From Aphelenchoides besseyi (Eukaryota; Nematoda; Chromadorea; Rhabditida; Aphelenchoididae), in NCBI GenBank assembly GCA_024699855.1, contig JAMPIQ010000003.1, positions 9,486,001 to 9,550,000 on the forward strand: 64,000 nt of DNA, in the 5' to 3' direction. Below the pieces are notes generated by a model. It was not told where the DNA came from. It saw only the letters and a program-made list of their open reading frames with translations, and searched no databases. The translations under genes and the position numbers were made by a program. How positions within the stretch are numbered: position 1 is the stretch's first letter; every line of letters begins with the position of its first letter. Below are positions 55,948 to 64,000 of the stretch, piece by piece.

Positions 55948-56915
55948 TTAATTTGATTCGTCTCCATTGGCATTGTCGATTTGAAGATTCAGATCTTCAG
56001 CGACTTTATCGCACATTTCCTTCAAAATGAACTCGATCTCATTCAAACGCTGCCGTTTCACCGGCTTAGGACGATCGGGGAGAAGTCGAAGAAATTCGAA
56101 CATCTTTTCGGCCGCCTTTCCTTTGGCTTCAGATTTGCTCTTGCCTGTTCCAGTGAGTTCGTGATGAGGATTCCGCAAAATGGCGCGACAGTGGAATGTT
56201 GGCTGATGCGGTGGACCAGTTGGCAAATCGAACTCGTACTTCGGCTGTTGACTAATTCCCTTTTGTGCGCAACTGAAATCGATATCCAACAGTAAGATTG
56301 CAAAAATCTTACCACTGAGTACATTTGCCTGACCAATTGTCCTGGGGCTTTTCGATTTTGACACCGGAATCCAAACTTAAACTGAAAATTATCAGAAGTT
56401 GAATCGGAACTATCTTGACTCACATGTAATTTCGAGCTTCCTCCTCGTTCTCGCCGGGCAAACAATACTTCTTTTGTTCACCGTTTTCAATAATTCGCAA
56501 CAGAACTTTCTCGGCCGCCAAATGCTTAGCCACGGTTTTGTTGTTCGATTTGGCGGATTGAATGTCATAGCCACCGATCTTAATCTCGCAAACGTATTCA
56601 AACTAAAGACACAGATAAGAAGACAGACATAGAACTTGCCGGTGCCTGACGTCCGATTGTTTGCTCAGTAACAATCGGGCTTTTGCCATAACTCCAATTG
56701 TACGACTGTTCGAGTAAGGCGAACGGATAGTTAGCCTGACAAACTCGAGTCTCGTTTTTCTCTTCAAGTTCATCGGGCTCAATACCCCAAAGTTCGTCAG
56801 TTTAAACAACAAACTTAAACTCCGCTCTGGAATCTAAACTTACAGAAATGGTCGAACGTTCAATCGGCGGCAGTTCGTCGATTGGAGTGAAGAGTGAATA
56901 CAATCCCTTGGACAT
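55948..56915 (-). CDS. Double-stranded-RNA-binding protein (two dsRBDs)
   Basis: Cytoplasmic or nuclear RNA-binding protein with two dsRBDs. Exons read from MSKGLYSLFTPIDELPPIER (56915; an in-frame upstream Met at 57023 is possible) through PDELEEKNETRVCQANYPFA. dsRBD1 spans APAFEYVCEIKIGGYDIQSA to KTVAKHLAAEKVLLRIIENG. dsRBD2 spans QPKYEFDLPTGPP, FHCRAILRNPHHELTGTGKS and KSEAKGKAAEKMFEFLRLL. The tail (RQRLNEIEFILKEMCDKVAE) ends GDESN at TAA (55948). One intron, after GRQAP, begins GCAAGT (GC-AG). About 290 aa, similar in layout to RDE-4/PACT-type partners of Dicer, but orthology is not settled. Confidence 0.85.
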
Positions 56916-57250
56916 CACGATGTTGTGACAAGTTTGGGCAACACACCCTGAAACGCAGGAAATCAGCAGAAGCGCTGAAGCGACATCGACACGGGACTTC
57001 GCAAAAATGTGATTTCCGTTCAATCAATCGGCGCTATTTCTCGACGTTTTACTCCCGACTCTTAGAACCATAATCGCGTTTATTCGTGGTACTCAACAAA
57101 AACAAGCACACCCATAGAATTGCGATTAAGTTTCGATGCTACGAAGTTCGAATGCCGACAATGGAGCAATACGGGAATCTCATTCAATGCACAAAATCGT
57201 ATTAAGAACATCAATTTTACCGGAAAGGCGGATGGCCGAAACCCTTCGAA

Positions 57251-57481
57251 ATGACCATGAGCTTAAGAGAAGAGATCGTCGTTAATTTAACTGATTTGTT
57301 TCTTGCACAAAAATTTGGTGAAATTGCCGGAAACAAAGTCGATGTGAGCGGAGGATGTTTGCTATCGATTCTAACGAACAAAACGAAAAAAGTGGAGAAA
57401 GAAAGCAAAAGGAACCCGGAAGTTAGACATACGGTCGATATCAAAAACGTTTTTGGTCCCTGGCAATTAAGCAGAAATTGA
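57251..57481 (+). CDS. Possible small ORF, 76 aa
   Basis: A single open frame starting MTMSLREEIVVNLTDLFLAQ and ending WQLSRN at TGA. Composition is protein-like (helical start, central KTKKVEKESKRN basic run), and the antisense frame is less convincing. There are no splice partners, no homology I recognise and no clear promoter. It may be a short gene or chance. Confidence 0.3.
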   Translation: MTMSLREEIVVNLTDLFLAQKFGEIAGNKVDVSGGCLLSILTNKTKKVEKESKRNPEVRHTVDIKNVFGPWQLSRN

Positions 57482-57644
57482 GAAGAAGTTAGCACGTGAA
57501 TAAGCAAAATGCGAATATCTGTGAAGTTTTTGTTGTTCGTTGTAGAGGTGCAAATCTTTGTGTTCAGAAGTTTAAAGCGCTAAGTACCTGAAGAGTTGGG
57601 GGAGGAAAATGGAGGGCAGTAATAAATAGAGAACAATCGAGGGA

Positions 57645-60600
57645 TTAGAAACTCGGACGTGCAGATTTCGGGCCGTTGATTGGAGCTTCGCCTTTTCGTC
57701 CAACCAAAAGATACGTGGCCATTTTTCCGTCGATACCTTTCACGTCGATATGATCGCGATACTCAAAGTCGTAGCGATCGACTAGCAGCTTTCGAGTCTC
57801 GTCAGTCACCTAGAATTCGAATTTAAATCTTTCGTTTTCGAGTTTACTTGAATTCGATCTTCCACTCCAGTCGAGTACATTCGCGACGCGATGTTCACGG
57901 TGTCGCCCCAAATATCGAAATACAACTTCGTGGTTCCGATAACGCCCGCCGTCACCGGTCCAATGTTCACACCGATCTTACAATGAAAATCGAAATTCAA
58001 AAGATCCTGATTGAAGAATGCTAACGCATTTTGGAGTGCAATAGCAAACTCAATCAGCTGATAAATGTGTTCGTACGGATGAAGCGCCAAACGACGTCGA
58101 TCGGGATTCAGACCGGAAGCGGCCATGTAAGTCGCCCCGATAGTCTTAATCTTTTCGACATGACAAAACTCGGGACGATCTGCAAACGTGACAATGAGGA
58201 TTCGTATAAGATCGATTGCATACCCAGTAACTCGTCAAAGTCACCAATCACTTCGTTTAATACACGCAAAAACTCCCGTCCACCTTCGAAATTTTCTTCG
58301 TACATTTCATTCCAATTCGTGATACTCAGAAACAGAACCGATGTCAATTGGTGATTTTCAGAATACCTAAACTCGCGACTTTTTAAAGAAAATTTATGTT
58401 GAAACGTACTTTGTGTTGGTCTTCAACGAATCGACAGCATGCTGGGGAATGATGTTCGTTAAGAGCCAATCGGCCTGATCACGTACAACTCGCATTTTGG
58501 CGGTATCTCTTCGAGCTTGAACATCCCCAAAGAAAGACATACGAAACGAGGCTTCAAACTGATAGTTCAAGAAGCTGACCAAAATTACGGCCAACAAAAC
58601 GTCCAGAATTAGTTCGTAAATGAAGAATGGAGATGTGCCGAAAGAATTCGATGCCCAGGCCTCGTAGCTGGCGTTACATGTTCCATTAGCTTCGATGTAA
58701 TTCTGCTCCTTCACATGCTTTGCTATATGATGCTGACACAGCCTGAAGTATGTAAAGGTTAGGCAAAAATGGTTTCCGAGCTCACCAATTGGCTACGATG
58801 AAAAAGGCGGCAACAAAAAGTGCTTGCAAACTCTTGGGCCATGCGCACAATTGACTGAAATTACAATGCGCGTAGATGAGAATTAAGAGCATGTAGCAGA
58901 AGACCAAACGCCAATTCAAACTCATATACGTGGCACACTCCAGCGGATGTTCGACGTCGACTGTTGGCTTGGCAGTGCAGTTTGGCATATTGAAATACGC
59001 AACACCTAACGGTAAGATGATCAGCAAAAGTCCTAGAGAAGACAATTTTGAATGCTAACGAGTTGAACAAACCAAAGAAATGTCGTGGCCACCATCGATT
59101 CAACCAAACGCTTAATGGTTTTCTGGACAATAACAACGGCAATCCAATCATAACAACGAAACAAGCAAGAAAAACAGATGCCAAGCCAGCGAGAACCAGG
59201 AACCCAACGGACAGTTGTGGCATATTCGCGAAACTGATTCCCGCAATGACTCCGAAGAACAAAACAGCAACGAGAATGTCGATGAAAACACCCGAGTAAC
59301 GGTAGCGAGGATGGCGCAAAAGTTGTTGTTCCATGGAATCGGCCGATCGAGCACCAGCTTCTTCGTCGTCCGAATCGGCTGCCGCACGACGTTGAGCTAA
59401 AATAAGATATCAACTTTAAATCAATATTTTCTGCTTACAATACGAAGGCGTGTGTAATGGATTGGAACTCAGTTTTTTCAGCTGATGATGTTTCGCAATT
59501 GGATTACGCGGAAGTGGGTGGTGGTGATGTTCGGTCGATTCGGCAAAATGAGCCCGATACTCGTTTTCGATCTCTGGTTCGTTGAATCGTAGAGTCCAGC
59601 GATTCAACGAGTCCTGATGCATCCAAAAGCCACGAGCAAACGATCCCTCACCGCACTGCAGGATTTGTGCTAAACGTTGATCGAAGTCACGATTATCAGT
59701 GTCGAAGCGCGTCAACGATCCGGCGTTATGATGATGCGAAATGGCGGTGTCCAATCCGCCAACTGAATGACTTTCGGAACCTAAAGGCCAGATTTACGTT
59801 GTTTCATGAAAACTGACCAAGTTCTTGTAAACCGGAACTTCTCGAACCATGACAACTGTTGTTAGCTGATGAATTGTGCGCCAACTCCATTGAGATTTGA
59901 CCACCAATTCGTTCAGCTGCCGCAAAACTTTCACTTGTGGCTCGATCAGACGAGATTATTGCAATTGGAGCGGGTGGTGGAACAGTTCCCGGACCGTGCT
60001 CCGATTCTGATGGCTCCAAAGCCGCGTCTTTGCTTGCTAATCCCTGCATTGATGCCGAGTTGTGCTTTTCGTTATTCATAATCGCACACATGGATTGGGA
60101 CTAAAATGAAAAATTGGGTACGATCGTTGAGTTTGTTGTTGTGTTAAAGGTTGTTAAGTCAACGCAAACAAACGCACTTTAACGCTCACCATTCCACTTC
60201 CATTAGTTAAATCGATTACATCCGGAAAGTTCGTGACCGCAGATTGCGGAGTAGTCGGTGGTTGGGTTCCGGCAACGCCAGTGCCTCCGAGAACTCGTTC
60301 ATCCCCGTCACTCAGCGCTTCGTCATTTGCATCGGCTTCGTTCTCAATCGTCGGATTCGTCGACTGAGCACGTGGCGGAATCGCCGCAACCGTGGTCGCC
60401 GAGCACGTGTGATGCGCCCTATGGGTTCCGCTTCGATCCAAAAGTCGCGCCCGAAGACTTCCGCCCGTTGAGTTTGTTGCTCGACTGATCGGCAACGACG
60501 CCGATTCGATGGACCGAAACTTTCCGGTGAGTTTGGAGAATTGGGACATCGGAAAAAGGTTAATCGGTTAGAAGTCAGGATTTTTGGTTAATTCTTAGTT

Positions 60601-63391
60601 CAAAGCCAAAACTTTGCACAAAACCCGTCGACTTACTTTGCTGACTTTGCGAAAACTCGGATGTTGCGAAATCGAAATTGGATCCGCGCCAACAGTTTCG
60701 GATCGTGACTCCGAATCTGACAACGCCAATCGATTGCTAATCGACTCGAATTCTTTCGATCGTCCAGCAATAAAATAGGTCTTCATTCCCTTATGATCTT
60801 CTCCGGGCTCCAAAATGTACTGGTTGTCGAGATAGCTGGCTGTTGCTTCGCTAATATGAACTCGACCGGCAACTCCCGTCGATTCCATTTCGTTGGCCAA
60901 CGTAACGTCGTTGGAGAAAACGTCGAATTTGAAACGCTTTGTCCCAACCATTCCGCACATGACCTAAGGAGACGACTTGTTTTGAAGATGTTAATAACAA
61001 TCGTTTACCTTTCCACTGCTCACTCCAACCTGCAAACAACTTATTAGTAAGCTTACACTTCTATTTTGAATTTAAAAACTAGTAAGCAGAAGCTTTCCAT
61101 TTTGAGTTCAAATAAACTTACTCTCATATTAACCGCCTGACCACGATCCGTATCAAACTGTTGAATTGCGATTATCATTGCTAAGCCCATTTCAACACAG
61201 CGCTTAGCGTGATCGGCCGCCGGTTCCGGACATCCAGCTACACAGTAGTAGCAATCGCCCAACGTGCTGATCTTCTCCAAACCACAACGACCGCAAAGAT
61301 AATCGAAACGTCCGAAAAGATCGTTCAGCAAGTTGACCTAAACACAATGTTTACAATTGGAAGAACTAACAGCAAGAACCGACCAATTCATCAGCTGTCT
61401 TATTGGACGCCATTTTCGTAAATCCCGCAATATCGGCAACTGAAACGATTTGGAGAATTTCACAGAACTCTTCGACAACGAACATAAAATCGAAACGTTG
61501 GTCATCAGGTTCATGGTGAACGGTCGGAACTTGCGCACGTTCGGCATGTTGATTGCCGAATCGCCACTATAACGACCAAGCGGATTCTCGGCCTCATCAT
61601 CGGCATTTGCGTCTTTGGATTCGCGGTTTCCGTTGGCTGACTGGTCGGTTTTGTTCATTCCCTCCGTTCCGGGCGTATTGCTATTTCGTGTTGCTGCAAT
61701 GAAGAAACGAAATGAGTTCGAAGTTGTTGGGAGTATCGAAAGCAGAAAAAAGAAAAGAGAAAGATCGTTCAAACCACGAAACTCGTGTTGGAAAAGAGAA
61801 AGAGAAAGTGTTGACGTTAAACACAAGATTTCACAAATTCATTCGTTTTTGTTGGCCAAAAATACCACCTATCGACTTTCAGCTACCGAACCGTTTTGTT
61901 TTGCTCAAGTGATCAGTTTAAATTCACTCGTCTAATGGTCATTCAAATGACACCGACCGGTACGCTCCGATCACGATCTCAATTGTGCACTTAACAGTCG
62001 ATAGGTCAATTTCTGATGCAAAACGAAGCTTTAGAAACGTTTGATGTTCAACAAAAAATCTCGTTTTTGTGCAAAAACTTCAGAGCTGAAGCACAACAAT
62101 TCGGAAAAGTGCGATTTGATAGTCGAGGCTTCTTGTTGAGCCCACAAACACTTTTTCCGGTGCTTCTGTTTCTTGTTTTGGTTTTCGTTCAACACCGAAC
62201 GCTACCTAATGAAGAAAACAACACACTTGATTCGTGCAGTAGTTCGTCTGCAACCTGAAAATACGAAGCCCAATGATTAGAATCAAGTCTTGGGTATCTT
62301 ACTTTTTTCGGCATCACGGACTGAATCATGTGATCCTTGAACTGAGTCTCCAATTCCAAATCCTTTCGAGCTAAGAGCGATTGACCGACTTTCAGAAACG
62401 TTTTTCGTTGTCGAATTTGAGTCAAAATAAAGAGATGAACACCGAGCAGATGGATGCACAAGTGTAGAGCGAGTTTGGTACCCAAAAACAAAACTCCAAT
62501 TCGCAGTGGTTTTTGATTGTGAATCGACGGTGCTTGTTGTTCCATTTCGTTGTAGATATTATAAATTCCTTCATATTCATCGCTGGTTGTTGATTCGGAT
62601 GTCAGCAGAAGAAAAAGACTAGTGTATGCGAGACAGAAAAACACGCACAAATACAACGGTAGTGGAATGACCGTATAGACAAGAAGAATAACCTTAAGAT
62701 TGTAGAGTCGCAGTAGTGAACACGTTTTGTGTAATACCTGAATACTTGTCGCCATTGTTGCAACAGGACCCATCAGCGGTTCGGTGGCCGGGAAGATGAG
62801 TAGAGTAATCAGACAAATGAGAAACGTGCAAAGAAATGAAGTCGGCAAGTAAAATCGTTGATAACTAGCTGACCATTTGGTGAAATAATACATGATAATA
62901 CATAGAACAATTAGAGCTAATGCAAATAGCTAAACGTTTCTGCTCATTTTGCACTGTAGACTAGAAACCTACTCCTTGGGATAAACGAGCAGCTCCAAAT
63001 GACCACAAATAGACGATCCAAGAGAAACAACTCACGGCAATGTAAATCAAGCCAGATCGAAAACGATCCTTGAGCAGCGGGAAACTTAATTTCCAGTATT
63101 GCGTTTCGAGGATTGGCGACGCAAATTGCGGATTCCACCAACGAGCTGAGGCACGTTCGAAGAGCGGAATTCGTCGCGGACTTGCCGAGTGATTTCGACT
63201 CTAAACGAGAAGTTCAGTTAATTAACTGAAAGTAAACAAACTTCATTTCCATTTCGACCACTTGATCCATTAGCCAATCCAATGGTTCCGCCCGAACCGC
63301 GTCCATCGACTCGTCGTTTTGTTGGCTCTGCCGGATCTTCGCCATCTAATGGCAACATTCCGGCATCTTCGCCCGGAGCATCGTCGTCCAT
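57645..63391 (-). CDS. acy-1: Transmembrane adenylyl cyclase (AC9/ACY-1 type)
   Basis: Makes cAMP from ATP under Gs-alpha control. Roughly 20 exons were followed from MDDDAPGEDAGMLPLDGEDP (63389-63391) to ARPSF. The AC9-like N-terminus has LFERASARWWNPQF and FRSGLIYIAVSCFSWIVYLW. Six TM segments follow in each half (FLCTFLICLITLLIFPATEP; SVGFLVLAGLASVFLACFVV in the second). The C1 catalytic domain (about 60,800-61,500) has SVADIAGFTKMAS and KISTLGDCYYCVAG, with both metal-binding Asp present. C2 (about 57,700-58,350) has LFLSITNWNEMYEENFEGGR, KIKTIGATYMA and WGDTVNIASRMYSTG, with the Asn and Arg of the transition-state site. A long linker sits between C1 and the second TM block. All key residues are present. 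The introns followed are GT-AG. Confidence 0.95.
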
Positions 63392-64000
63392 TTCGAACGA
63401 GTAGTTTGCTCGACCAATCGAAAAGGCTTCAATTGTGAATTAACATCCCTCCGATCTGTTCGTTTATTATTTCACACATATAAGACCATGAACTGGAATT
63501 CAAACGGTCAAATTTGCAGCTTCAAACACACGAGTTGAACGGCGCAATAAACAGAAAAACGTTTGTTTATAAACAGAACAAAGTCGAAAGTTACACTGAG
63601 TGGGAAGGTAAACGAAGTTACTACAGAGCCACAAATTCGATTGCTTTCGACCGACCGTACGCTCAAGACTAATACGAGATCGTTAGGGTTCAGGATTTCA
63701 AATGCCATACGAATTGTTTCAGATGCAACGGATCCTCTTCGATTTCTGTCACAAAACAAACAACGAAAATGAGATTTCGAACCGTTGCCTTAACGGCAAA
63801 CGAAGTTTACGACCTTCACGGTGTCAAAGGCCCCCGGTCCAATGGCAAACGACCTCCGCGAACAAAATTTGATGATCGAATAAAACCGATTGGCGAGTGC
63901 AAGTGTTCGAGAGCGCCAAAAGCGGTAGCTCTCAGTGAGTAAACAACCAGTCCAGATGAATGCAAAGAATTTCGAAGGAATCGAGAGCGCGGACTTTGAC
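63392..64000. other. Upstream region of the adenylyl cyclase, window edge
   Basis: About 600 bp. Minus-strand sequence just upstream of the cyclase Met is also open for a short way. A plus-strand frame starting at an ATG near 63,769 reads MRFRTVALTANEVYDLHGVK and closes at TAA near 63,942. It could be a small or partial gene but has no recognised motif. Confidence 0.3.

Noticed and set aside
1..64000. CRISPR array, bacterial operon or prophage
   Set aside because: No direct-repeat/spacer pattern; pervasive spliceosomal introns and eukaryotic families throughout.

Overview
The window is compact metazoan nuclear DNA and most likely comes from a nematode. Nearly every gene is split by 40-47-nt GT-AG introns ending in TTTCAG or TTTAG, and genes lie close together on both strands. 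Several proteins belong to families that are nematode-specific or expanded in nematodes: a 7TM chemoreceptor of the Str/Srh type, a MIG-18-like secreted protein with fibronectin-I-like modules, a transthyretin-like domain, small FLYWCH proteins and an ACY-1/AC9-type adenylyl cyclase. The species cannot be named from the sequence alone.

Layout, left half. An unresolved partial gene (1-621) is followed by copy 1 of a dispersed repeat. A minus-strand cluster holds ribosomal protein L34, a complete 11-exon retinoblastoma/LIN-35 protein and an unknown acidic protein. Next come a mucin-like TTR-domain protein, two single-FLYWCH proteins, and two divergent secreted aspartic proteases (10.6-15.4 kb) that share a non-GT-AG intron inside the catalytic DTG motif. 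Repeat copy 2 and a decayed gene follow. Then come an internally duplicated protein of unknown family, the MIG-18-like gene, an intron-containing tRNA-Thr, an SLC17-like transporter with a frameshift, a tRNA-Arg and two unknown genes. Repeat copy 3 carries a tRNA-derived SINE-like insertion next to it.

Layout, right half. Four uncharacterised genes (29.6-34.6 kb) are followed by G-beta-5 (gpb-2 type), a 2.6-kb gene-free stretch and a polypeptide GalNAc-transferase. Two convergent MARVEL-domain genes follow, then a second member of the unknown domain family and two uncharacterised membrane proteins flanking repeat copy 4. A citron-like coiled-coil/C1 protein, the chemoreceptor, a 2-kb gene-poor stretch, a two-dsRBD protein and the adenylyl cyclase complete the window.

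No pathway is shared by neighbours. G-beta-5 and adenylyl cyclase are both G-protein signalling components but lie 20 kb apart. The clearest local relationships are paralogue pairs: proteases, FLYWCH genes, MARVEL genes, and the unknown-domain genes at 17.5 and 45.2 kb.

The most unusual signals are three. First, a 124-nt core is identical in three of four repeat copies whose flanks have diverged. Second, the two proteases share an intron with non-canonical ends at the same codon. Third, several gene models need a single-base phase correction, which could mean atypical splicing or assembly indels. All exon joins were made by eye from splice signals and reading frame, without transcript evidence.
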